In this document: positions 56,550 to 64,000 of the stretch, one piece after another
Position numbering within the stretch: position 1 is the stretch's first letter
Layout: the number at the start of each line of letters is the position of its first letter
Origin: DATFDN01 sp963756545
Lineage (GTDB): Bacteria > Pseudomonadota > Alphaproteobacteria > Acetobacterales > Acetobacteraceae
Reading direction: 5' to 3'
NCBI GenBank assembly: GCA_963756545.1
Contig: CAVWNY010000007.1
Coordinates: 124,001-188,000 of the forward strand
DNA: 64,000 nt
Translations under genes and position numbers: made by a program
Notes under the pieces: model-generated
Seen by the model: the letters and a program-made list of their open reading frames with translations, nothing else
The model's database searches: none
What the model was told of the DNA's origin: nothing

Positions 56550-57943
56550 GCGGGGACACGCTTGGACACCTCACCATCGCGGAGGCGGCCCGGCTGATCG
56601 CCGCCCGGAAATTGTCTCCGGTCGAACTGACCCGCGCCTTGCTCGCCCGCATCGCCGCGCTCGACCCGACCCTCAACGCCTTCATCACGGTGACCGAGCG
56701 GCGGGCGCTGTCGGCCGCCCGCGCCGCCGGACGCGACCTGGCGGCGGGCGAGGCCGGACCGCTCACGGGCATCCCGCTCGCCTACAAGGACATCTACAGC
56801 ACCGCCGGAGTGCGGACGACGGCGCATTCGCGTCTGCTCGCCGACAATGTGCCCCGCCACGATGCCGAGACGGTGCGGCGCCTCGATGCGGCCGGCGCAG
56901 TCATGCTGGGCAAGCTCGCCACCCACGAATTCGCCATCGGCGGCCCCGCCTTCGACTTGCCCTGGCCGCCGGCACGCAATCCCTGGGACCCGCGCCGCTA
57001 CACGGGCGGGTCCAGTTCCGGCGCTGGCGCCGCCGTGGCGGCTGGTTTGGCGCTGGGCGCGCTCGGCTCCGATACCGGCGGCTCGATCCGGCTGCCGGCG
57101 GCCTATTGCGGCATCGTCGGACTGAAGCCCACGCCGGGCCTGGTATCGCGGCGCGGCGTCATCCCGCTCGCGCCGAGCCTGGACACCGCGGGGCCGATGG
57201 CCTGGACGGCGCAGGATTGCGCCATCGTGCTGGACGCCATCGCCGGGCACGACCCTGCCGACCCCGCCTCGGTCGCCGTCCCGCGCACCGCCTACACCCG
57301 CGCCGTCGCCGCACCGGTGAAGGGGCTGCGCATCGGCCTGCTGCGACGCCATTACGAACGCGAGGTGCCGGCCGCGCCGGAGACGCTGCGCATGCTGGCC
57401 GATGCCACGCGCGTGCTGCGCGACCTCGGATGCCGGGTCGGCGAGGCGAGCCTGCCGCCGGTGCAGGAATTCAACGCCGTCGGCCGCGTCATCATCTGCG
57501 CCGAGGCCTATGCGCTGCACGAGGCGACGCTGAAGACGCGGCCTGCCGACTACTCCCGCGTCTTCCGCATCCGGGTGATGGCGGGCGCGTTGATCCGGGC
57601 GGCGGACTACATCGCCGCCCAGCGCCGGCGATCCGACCTGATCGCGCAGGTGGCCGCCGCGTTCGCCAATTTCGACGTTCTGGTGTCGGTCCCCACGCAG
57701 GGTGCCGCGCCGCTATTGACCGAGCAGCGCCCCGACGAGGGCTTCGCTCAGCCCTTCCTGACCACGCTCGCCAATGTCGCCGCCGTCCCGGCGCTGGTGG
57801 TGTGCGGCGGCTTTACCGCGCAGGCCCTGCCGCTCGGCATCGAGTTCATCGGCCCGGCCTGGAGCGAGGCGCGGCTGCTGCGTCTCGGCCATCATTTCGA
57901 GCGTGCCACCGGCACGCGCGCGCGCCGTCCCTCCCTGGCTTGA
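56546..57943 (+). CDS. Amidase-signature family enzyme
   Basis: 465 residues. Ser-cisSer-Lys triad visible: Lys in GIPLAYKDIYSTAGVRTT, and the Ser pair in YTGGSSSGAGAAVAAGLALGALGSDTGGSIRLPAAYCGIVGLKPT. Hydrolyses a carboxamide; substrate unknown. The adjoining AtzG-like subunit and the TRAP importer downstream suggest uptake of an acid or amide that it or a partner then processes (inference). Confidence 0.92.
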   Translation: MSGDTLGHLTIAEAARLIAARKLSPVELTRALLARIAALDPTLNAFITVTERRALSAARAAGRDLAAGEAGPLTGIPLAYKDIYSTAGVRTTAHSRLLADNVPRHDAETVRRLDAAGAVMLGKLATHEFAIGGPAFDLPWPPARNPWDPRRYTGGSSSGAGAAVAAGLALGALGSDTGGSIRLPAAYCGIVGLKPTPGLVSRRGVIPLAPSLDTAGPMAWTAQDCAIVLDAIAGHDPADPASVAVPRTAYTRAVAAPVKGLRIGLLRRHYEREVPAAPETLRMLADATRVLRDLGCRVGEASLPPVQEFNAVGRVIICAEAYALHEATLKTRPADYSRVFRIRVMAGALIRAADYIAAQRRRSDLIAQVAAAFANFDVLVSVPTQGAAPLLTEQRPDEGFAQPFLTTLANVAAVPALVVCGGFTAQALPLGIEFIGPAWSEARLLRLGHHFERATGTRARRPSLA

Positions 57944-58017
57944 CGGTCGGCGGCCGGCGCGGGCAGCTTGCCCGATCGACGCGCCGCTTCGGGGCAGACG
58001 TCCAAGGAGGAACGGGA

Positions 58018-59031
58018 ATGCACAGCCTTGTCTCGCGTCGCGCGCTGCTGTCCGGCGCCGGCGGCCTCGCCGCCGCGACCATCCTGCGACGCCCCGCCAA
58101 CGCCGCCGAGTTCAGCTACAAATACGCCAGCGTGCTGCCGGTCGATCATCCGATGATGGTGCGCTCGCGCGAGGCCGTGGCGAAGATCAAGCAAGAAAGC
58201 GGCGGCCGGCTGGACATCACGATCTACCCCAACAGCGTCCTCGGCACAGACACGGCAATGCTCGCGCAGTGCATCTCGGGTGCTGTCGAGATGTACTCGC
58301 TGTCGGGCGATCTGCTCGCCCCGCGCATCCCGGTCACGGGCATCACCGGCGTCGGCTTCGCCTTTCCCAACTACGATAGTGTATGGGCGGCGATGGATGG
58401 GGAGTTGGGCGATTTCCTGCGTGCGGAGACCGAGAAAACCGGGATGCACTGCCTGAAGCGCACCTGGAATCACGGCTTCCGCGAGATCACAACGCGCAAC
58501 AAGCCGATCAACAGCCCCGCCGATCTCAAGGGGTTCAAGATCCGCCTGCCGGTCTCGCCGCTGCCGATCGCGCTCTTCAAGCACTTGGGCGCGGCGCCGA
58601 CCGCGATCAATTTCAGTGAGGTGTACAGCGCGTTGCAGACGGGCGTCGTGGACGGGCAGGAAAACCCGCTGATCCTGATCGACGTCGCCAAGCTGTACGA
58701 GGTGCAGAAATACTGCAGCATGACCAACCATCAATGGGCGGGCTACCATGTCGCCTTCAACACGGCGGCCTGGAAACGCCTGCCGCCCGACTTGCAGAAC
58801 TTGGCGGAGACGGTGTTCGACGCGGCCGCGTTGCAGGAGCGCGCGGACTGGGTTCGCGACGACAAGACGGTCATGGACAAGTTGAAGGGCAAGGGCCTGA
58901 TCTTCAACCAGCCCGACGTGGCGCCGTTCCGCGCCAAGCTGCGCGAGACCGGCTTCTACCCGGACATGAAGAAGCGCATGGGCGAGCCCGGCTGGGGCCT
59001 GCTTGAAAAATACGTCGGCAAGCTCGCATGA
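58018..59031 (+). CDS. TRAP transporter solute-binding protein (DctP type)
   Basis: 337 residues. Tat-type leader SRRALLSGAGGLAAATIL, then the DctP pattern: YKYASVLPVDHPMMVRSREAVAKIKQESGGRLDITIYPNSVLGTD, NKPINSPADLKGFKIRLPVS and FSEVYSALQTGVVDGQENPLI. The Arg in KIRLP typically contacts a ligand carboxylate, so an organic acid is likely. AAGGAGG precedes the ATG. Its stop overlaps the permease gene (ATGA). Confidence 0.95.
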   Translation: MHSLVSRRALLSGAGGLAAATILRRPANAAEFSYKYASVLPVDHPMMVRSREAVAKIKQESGGRLDITIYPNSVLGTDTAMLAQCISGAVEMYSLSGDLLAPRIPVTGITGVGFAFPNYDSVWAAMDGELGDFLRAETEKTGMHCLKRTWNHGFREITTRNKPINSPADLKGFKIRLPVSPLPIALFKHLGAAPTAINFSEVYSALQTGVVDGQENPLILIDVAKLYEVQKYCSMTNHQWAGYHVAFNTAAWKRLPPDLQNLAETVFDAAALQERADWVRDDKTVMDKLKGKGLIFNQPDVAPFRAKLRETGFYPDMKKRMGEPGWGLLEKYVGKLA

Positions 59032-60879
59032 ATCCAGCGGCGCCGTGGACGCCTCGCCGCTGCGCCGATCTCCTGGCCCGAGTGATCGGCACCACCGCCG
59101 AGGCGGTGGGCGCCGTGCTGGTGCTCGCCGAAACGGTGATCCTGTTCTGCGGCGTCATCTCCCGCTACGTCTTCGATTCGCCGCTGATCTGGTCGGACGA
59201 GCTGGCCACCTTCCTGTTTCTGTGGCTGTCGATGCTCGGCATGGTCGTGGCGCTTCGGCGCGGCGAGCACATGCGCCTGACCACCTTGGTGAGCTGGGTG
59301 CCGCCGGTCGTCGCCGAATGGTTCGGCGCGGTCGGCGCACTGGTGGTGATCGTCTTCGTGCTGGAAATCTTGGTGCCGGCCAAACAATATGTTGACCAGC
59401 AGGTTTTCACCGAGTTGACCACGCTGCCGTTCTCCGACGCGTGGCGAGTTGCCGCCATCCTGGTCGGCTCGGGACTCGCCGCCATTCTCGCGCTGTTGCG
59501 GCTGTTCCAGACCAGCCGGCCGCGCGCCGTCCTGCTCGCGGGTACTCACCGTGGCCGCGATCGCCGGCGCGCTGTCGGCGGCGGAGCCGGCGCTGATCGC
59601 GATGGGGCGCGGCAGCCTGATCCTGTTCTTCGTCGTCATCGTGGGCGCGGCGGTCGCCATCGGCGTGCCGATCGCCTTCGCGTTCGGCATCTCCACCGTC
59701 TCCTATCTCGCGCTCACCTCCCCGACGCCGATCAGCGTGGTGGTGAACCGCATGGACGACGGGATGTCGAATCTGCTGCTGTTGTCGGTGCCGATGTTCG
59801 TCTTCCTCGGCCTGCTGATGGAGATGACCGGCATCGCGCGGGTGATGGTCAATTTTCTCGCCGCTCTGGTGGGCCATGTGAAGGGCGGGCTATCCTACGT
59901 GCTGCTGGGAGCGATGTATCTCGTCTCCGGCATCTCCGGCTCCAAGGCCGCCGACATGGCGGCGGTCGCCCCGGTCCTGTTTCCCGAGATGCAGCGCCGG
60001 GGCAACCATCCGGGCGAGCTGGCCTCCCTGCTCGCGTCGTCCTCGGCCATGTCGGAGACGATCCCGCCGAGCCTGGTGCTCATCACGATCGGTTCGGTCA
60101 CCAACGTTTCGATCTCGGCCCTGTTCACCGGCGGTCTGCTGCCCGCCGTGGTCGCGGCGCTCGCGCTGGTGGCGGTGGCCTGGTTCCGCTCCCGCAAGCA
60201 GGATATGGGCAGCGCCCGCCGTGCGCCGCCCGCGCAGGTGCTGCGCACCTTCCTGATCGCCATACCCGGCCTGACCCTGCCATTCGTGATCCGCTTCGCG
60301 GTGATCGACGGCGTGGCGACGGCGACCGAGGTCTCGACCGTTGGCGTCGTCTACACGGCGCTCCTGGGCATCCTGATCTATCGCGAGTTCGACCTCCGCC
60401 GCATCTACCCGCTGCTGGTCGAGACGGTGTCGCTGAGCGGCGCCGTCATGTTCATCATCGGCACCGCGACGGCGATGGCCTGGGCGCTGACCCAGTCGGG
60501 CTTCTCGCAATGGCTGGTGCAGACGATGGCGCATGTGCCGGGCGGCAAAAGCGGCTTCCTCGCCATCAGCATCGTGGTGTTCATCGTGCTCGGCAGCGTG
60601 CTGGAGGGCATCCCGGCCATCGTGCTGTTCGGCCCGCTGCTGTTCCCGGTCGCGCGCACGCTGGGCGTGCATGAGGTGCATTACGCGATCGTGGTGATCC
60701 TGGCGATGGGCATCGGGTTGTTCGCGCCGCCCTTCGGCGTGGGCTTCTTCAGCGCCTGCGCGATCGGCCGGGTATCGCCCGACGACGCGATCTGGCGCAT
60801 CTGGCCCTATCTCGCGGCGCTGTTGGTCGCGCTGATCGTCGTGGCGGCATTCCCGTGGCTGTCGGTCGGGTTCCTATAA
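59028..60879 (+). CDS. Fused TRAP permease (DctQ-DctM), frameshifted in this sequence
   Basis: N-terminal residues 1-170 are the four-helix DctQ domain (SPLIWSDELATFLFLWLSMLGMVVALRRGEHMRL). The rest is a 12-helix DctM domain (ISGSKAADMAAVAPVLFPEM, SSAMSETIPPSLVLITIGSVTNVS, MGIGLFAPPFGVGFFSACAI). The two frames join if one G is removed at 59538-59540 (reading AVLLAVLTVAAIAGALSAAEP), giving 616 residues; fused DctQM permeases of this size are known. The frameshift lies in the linker, so two separate genes (with the second from about 59609) are possible but less likely. Confidence 0.9.
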
Positions 60880-60897
60880 GGCAGGTTGTTCGCGGCC

Positions 60898-61935
60898 TCA
60901 GCGGGCGATCGCCCCGTTCGCCTTCTTCCAGGCGTCGAGGCCGCCGTGGACATGGCACGCGCTCGACAGCCCGGCGTCCTGCGCCGCCTGCACCGCCATC
61001 GCCGAGCGTTCGCCGAAGGCACAGTAGAACAGAAGCCGCTTGCCGGTCGCGGTAGCGAGTTCGTGAAGCATGCCGCCCGGCTGGATGTTCTCCTGCAAAT
61101 CCGGATAGGGCGCGTGCAGCGCGCCGGGGATGACGCCGTGCTTCGCGCGCTCGGTGCGCTCGCGCAGATCGATCAGCGCCACGTCGTGGCGGCCCAGGCA
61201 CGCCTTGGCCTGCTCCGCCGTGAGCGCCCAGCCGTGCCGAACGATCTCCGCCTGGGACAGGCCTTGGCGCATGTTGGCCGGCACCGCGACATCCATCATC
61301 TTCGGGTTGGACAGGTTGAGACCGTTCATAAGGGCGACGTATTCGTCGGCCGATTTCACCTGCAGGCGCGGGTTGAACGCGCGCTCCTCGCCGATCGTGC
61401 TGACGGTGTCGCCTTTATAGTCGTGGGCCGGGAACACCATCGTCTCGTCCGGCAAACGAAGCAGGCGGTTGAAGATGAATTGGTCCTGCGCCCGCGCATC
61501 GCCGTTCTGGAAGTCGGTGCGCCCGGTGCCGCGGATCAGCAGCGTGTCGCCGGTGAACACGCGATCGGCCATGACGAAGCTATAGGAATCGTCGGTGTGG
61601 CCGGGCGTGTGGATCACGTCGAGGGCGATCCCCTCGATGCGCAGCTTGTCGCCGTCGCCGACCCGCATGGAGACGACATCGACGCTGCTCAACTCGCCCA
61701 TCACCGTGATGCAGCGCGTACGGTCGCGAAGCGCCCCGAGGCCGGTGATGTGGTCGGCATGCAAGTGGGTATCGACCGCCTTGACCAGTTTCAGGTCAAG
61801 CTCCCGGACAAGCTGGAGGTAGCGTTCGACCTTCTCCAGCACCGGATCGAGGATCACCGCCTCGCCCCCTCGGCGGCTGGCGAGCAGATAGGTGTAGGTG
61901 CCTGAGGTAGCATCGAACAATTGGCGGAAGATCAC
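60898..61935 (-). CDS. Persulfide dioxygenase fused to rhodanese
   Basis: 345 residues. Residues 1-230: metallo-beta-lactamase fold of the ETHE1/PDO type with THLHADHITG, HTPGHTDDS and FTGDTLLIRGTGRTDFQ, iron ligands His/Asp. Residues 245-345: rhodanese domain with active-site Cys in LLFYCAFGERS. The fusion oxidises glutathione persulfide to sulfite and handles thiosulfate-level sulfane sulfur. The start is set at the second of two GTGs (61935) because AGGAGG ends 5 bp before it; the first GTG overlaps that SD. Divergent from the peroxiredoxin gene. Confidence 0.93.
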   Translation of the reverse strand: MIFRQLFDATSGTYTYLLASRRGGEAVILDPVLEKVERYLQLVRELDLKLVKAVDTHLHADHITGLGALRDRTRCITVMGELSSVDVVSMRVGDGDKLRIEGIALDVIHTPGHTDDSYSFVMADRVFTGDTLLIRGTGRTDFQNGDARAQDQFIFNRLLRLPDETMVFPAHDYKGDTVSTIGEERAFNPRLQVKSADEYVALMNGLNLSNPKMMDVAVPANMRQGLSQAEIVRHGWALTAEQAKACLGRHDVALIDLRERTERAKHGVIPGALHAPYPDLQENIQPGGMLHELATATGKRLLFYCAFGERSAMAVQAAQDAGLSSACHVHGGLDAWKKANGAIAR

Positions 61936-62070
61936 AATCACCTCCTGCGCTGGCTCGCAGGGGAAAATCCTACTGCGGATCGGGCGGTTCCCGCTACATC
62001 CTGGCGATAACCTCCGGCGGTTTCCCGGATCGTCCGTCCGCGCTAACGTCCGAGCCTGGAGGTATCCGCC

Positions 62071-62733
62071 ATGTCGCTAAGATTGAACGCCCAAGCACCG
62101 GATTTCACCGCGGAGACGACGGAAGGACCGATCAGGTTCCACGAGTGGATCGACAACGGATGGGCCATCCTGTTCTCGCATCCCAAGGACTTCACCCCGG
62201 TCTGCACGACGGAACTCGGCTACATGGCCGGCATGAAGCCGGATTTCGAGCGTCGGAACTGCAAGATCATCGGACTCAGCATCGATCCGGTGGCGAACCA
62301 CGCCAAATGGGCCAAGGACATCGAGGAAACGCAAGGACACGCGGTGAACTACCCGATGATCGGCGACACCGATCTGAAGGTTGCGAAGCTCTATGACATG
62401 CTGCCGGAGGATGTCGGCGGCAGCGCCGACGGGCGCACACCGGCCGACAACGCCACAGTGCGCGCGGTCTTCGTCATCGGGCCCGACAAGAAGATCAAGG
62501 CCATGCTGACCTACCCGATGAGCACCGGCCGCAATTTCGACGAGGTGCTGCGCTTGCTCAACTCCTGCCAGGTGTCCGCAAAGCACGCCGTCTCTACGCC
62601 GGTCAACTGGAAGCCGGGCGAGGACGTCGTGGTTCCGGCGGCGATGCCCGAGGAGCAGGTGAAGCAGAAATTTCCGGCCGGCTTGAAGACGCAGAAGCCC
62701 TACCTGCGCTACGGCGCCCAGCCGCGAGACTGA
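62071..62733 (+). CDS. 1-Cys peroxiredoxin (Prx6 type)
   Basis: 220 residues. Reduces H2O2, alkyl hydroperoxides or peroxynitrite. Peroxidatic Cys45 in FTPVCTTELG; the Prx6 C-terminal domain (GKVLR-like VLRLLNSCQVSAKHAVSTPVNWKPGEDVVVPAAM and KPYLRY) is present. GGAGGT precedes the ATG. The 135-bp gap to the divergent persulfide dioxygenase must hold both promoters, so shared control is possible. Confidence 0.95.
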   Translation: MSLRLNAQAPDFTAETTEGPIRFHEWIDNGWAILFSHPKDFTPVCTTELGYMAGMKPDFERRNCKIIGLSIDPVANHAKWAKDIEETQGHAVNYPMIGDTDLKVAKLYDMLPEDVGGSADGRTPADNATVRAVFVIGPDKKIKAMLTYPMSTGRNFDEVLRLLNSCQVSAKHAVSTPVNWKPGEDVVVPAAMPEEQVKQKFPAGLKTQKPYLRYGAQPRD

Positions 62734-62742
62734 GAGAAACCT

Positions 62743-62775
62743 GCCGGCCCGGGATCGAGCCCCGGGGCCGGCTTT
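62743..62775. terminator. Bidirectional intrinsic terminator
   Basis: GCCGGCCCGGG - ATCGAG - CCCCGGGGCCGGC stem with one bulge, followed by TTT, between the convergent peroxiredoxin and acyl-CoA dehydrogenase genes. Confidence 0.7.
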
Positions 62776-64000
62776 CAGCCACCCGCGCCCGGATCGGTCA
62801 GGATCGCATCCACCTCCGCCGGCTCGGTGTCCGTCGGGTCGAGCGGATCGTACGGCAGGACGCGATGCCGCAGCACCAGGCGGGCAAGTGCGAGCCGGTT
62901 AGGGTCATGCAAGCGCGACGCCTCCCACGCGATCGCGGCGGCGGAACCGACGTGATAGAGGCTGGATGCCGCTTGGCGCGCCAAAGCGGGATCGGCCACG
63001 GCTTTCTGCGCGAGACCCGCCGCCCGATCGAACGCGCCGCCGGCTTCGGGCAGCGCAGTCGTGTTGCTCAGCAGAAAATCAACATGCCCGCGCAGCGCGG
63101 CGAGCGCGTCCTCGCGTTGGGCAGCGCGGAGTACGTCGAGCGCAACGATGTTGCTCGTGCCCTCCCATATGGAACCAAGATGCGCGTCGCGCAGCAGGCG
63201 GGCGTCGGGCCACTCCTCGATGTAGCCGCAGCCGCCCCGCACCTCCATCGCATCGCCGGTGACCACGCGCGAGTCGCGACAGGCCCGGAACTTGATCAGC
63301 GGGGTCAGGATGCGCAGCAAGGCGTAGGCGCCGGGCTCCCCCGCATCGGCCCGCCGCAGCACGTCCGCGGTTTGGAACATCATGGTCCGCGCCTGCTCGG
63401 TGCGGACCACCATCTTCAACAACTGGCGGCGCATCAGCGGGAATTCGACCAGGCGGCGGCCGAACGCCATCCGGCGATGGGCGATGAATAGCGCCTCCGT
63501 CACCGCCCGGCGCATCAGCCCGGCGGCGCGCACCCCGTTGGACAGGCGGGAGCTGTTGATCATGTCGGCCATCTGCCGGAAGCCGGCGCCGGGATCGCCG
63601 ACCACCCAGGCGTGCGCGCCTTCCAGCCGGATCTCGCCGCTCGCCATGGAGCGGGTGCCGAGCTTGTCCTTCAAGCGCACGATCCGATAGTGGTTCGCCG
63701 TGCCGTCGGGCAGCGTGCGCGGCAAGAGGAACAAGGCGACGCCTTTCAACCCAGACGGCCCGCCCTCGGGCCGCGCCAGAACCATCGCGAGTTCGGCGTC
63801 CGCGTTGGAGCAGAACCACTTGTCTCCGGTCAGGCGCCATGTCCCGTCCCCGGCCGGCGCCGCACGCACCGCGGTTGCGGCGACGTCGGACCCTGCGCCC
63901 TGCTCGGTGATGAACATCGCCCCCTGATGGATCGTGTCCATGTCCTGGCTGGCGAGGACCGGCAGGTAGCGCTCGACGAGCGCCGGATCGCCGAACCGGC
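62775..64000 (-). CDS. Acyl-CoA dehydrogenase, AidB-like (5' end outside window)
   Basis: At least 408 residues, running off the right edge. FITEQGAGSDVAATAVRA, WRLTGDKWFCSNADAELAMVLARPEG, GLKGVALFLLPRTLPDGT and KDKLGTRSMASGEIRL, with EVRGGCGYIEEWPDARLLRDAHLGSIWEGTSNIVALDVLR near the C-terminal part, match the AidB/isovaleryl-CoA-dehydrogenase-like group. E. coli AidB is linked to the alkylation response, but many relatives act in lipid catabolism; function here is not predicted further. Confidence 0.9.
   Translation of the reverse strand, partial: RFGDPALVERYLPVLASQDMDTIHQGAMFITEQGAGSDVAATAVRAAPAGDGTWRLTGDKWFCSNADAELAMVLARPEGGPSGLKGVALFLLPRTLPDGTANHYRIVRLKDKLGTRSMASGEIRLEGAHAWVVGDPGAGFRQMADMINSSRLSNGVRAAGLMRRAVTEALFIAHRRMAFGRRLVEFPLMRRQLLKMVVRTEQARTMMFQTADVLRRADAGEPGAYALLRILTPLIKFRACRDSRVVTGDAMEVRGGCGYIEEWPDARLLRDAHLGSIWEGTSNIVALDVLRAAQREDALAALRGHVDFLLSNTTALPEAGGAFDRAAGLAQKAVADPALARQAASSLYHVGSAAAIAWEASRLHDPNRLALARLVLRHRVLPYDPLDPTDTEPAEVDAILTDPGAGG

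Noticed and set aside
54533..57520. 995-codon open frame on the minus strand
   Set aside because: It is antisense to the molybdoenzyme, repeat copy C and the amidase, and has no recognisable motif. Long antisense frames are expected at this GC.

Overview
The window is GC-rich, tightly packed chromosomal DNA of an alphaproteobacterium. Three things point there: a two-piece, circularly permuted tmRNA gene next to an alpha-type SspB, an rpsM-rpsK-rpoA-rplQ block without rpsD, and overall gene content. An Acetobacteraceae-like Rhodospirillales member is my best guess; I cannot fix the genus. I see no phage, transposon or CRISPR array.

Layout. 1-7.6 kb: AI-2E-type exporter end, YkoP-like and YkgJ-like proteins, an SDR, zwf, and an Fe(III)-type ABC permease and binding protein. 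7.9-12.1 kb: tRNA-Glu, tRNA-Phe, rarA, and rplQ/rpoA/rpsK/rpsM. 12.3-20.1 kb: uvrB, a PEP-CTERM lectin-like protein, a pteridine-reductase-like SDR with folB, uvrC, murA. 20.2-26.9 kb: a peptidoglycan-recycling locus (anmK divergent from a peptide-type ABC importer, murQ, nagA). 26.9-37.6 kb: nitroreductase, GST, tRNA-Ser, a UDG-like protein, a quinate/shikimate module (QsuD-like dehydrogenase and QuiC1), luciferase-like monooxygenases with a flavin reductase, an LhgO-like oxidase, an aldose epimerase. 37.6-42.8 kb: CHRD protein, thyX, ssrA, sspB, class I fumarase, a VUT-family membrane protein. 42.8-44.4 kb: a parD-parE-mrr defence operon. 44.9-49.9 kb: queA-tgt-queF-(Uma2)-queG, a fumC relic and an RHH protein. 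50.2-64 kb: acyl-CoA dehydrogenase, cupin, a Tat-exported PaoABC-like molybdoenzyme, an AtzG-like/amidase/TRAP module, a persulfide dioxygenase-rhodanese divergent from a 1-Cys peroxiredoxin, and a partial AidB-like acyl-CoA dehydrogenase.

A property of the whole window matters when reading it. Eight conserved genes (uvrB, uvrC, thyX, mrr, the Uma2 gene, the cupin, the molybdoenzyme large subunit and the fused TRAP permease) carry nine single-base indels, mostly in short mononucleotide runs. Adding or removing one base each time restores a family-length protein. One of these indels makes a false cupin/acyl-CoA-dehydrogenase fusion. Residual sequencing error is the simplest explanation, but real decay cannot be excluded from sequence alone.

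Most interesting biologically: the complete anhMurNAc to GlcN-6-P pathway coupled to an importer that lacks its own ATPase; a dispersed G/C-rich palindromic repeat, one copy of which appears to be translated as the N-terminus of that importer's second permease; tmRNA beside its SspB adaptor; and a translationally coupled ParD-ParE-Mrr operon.
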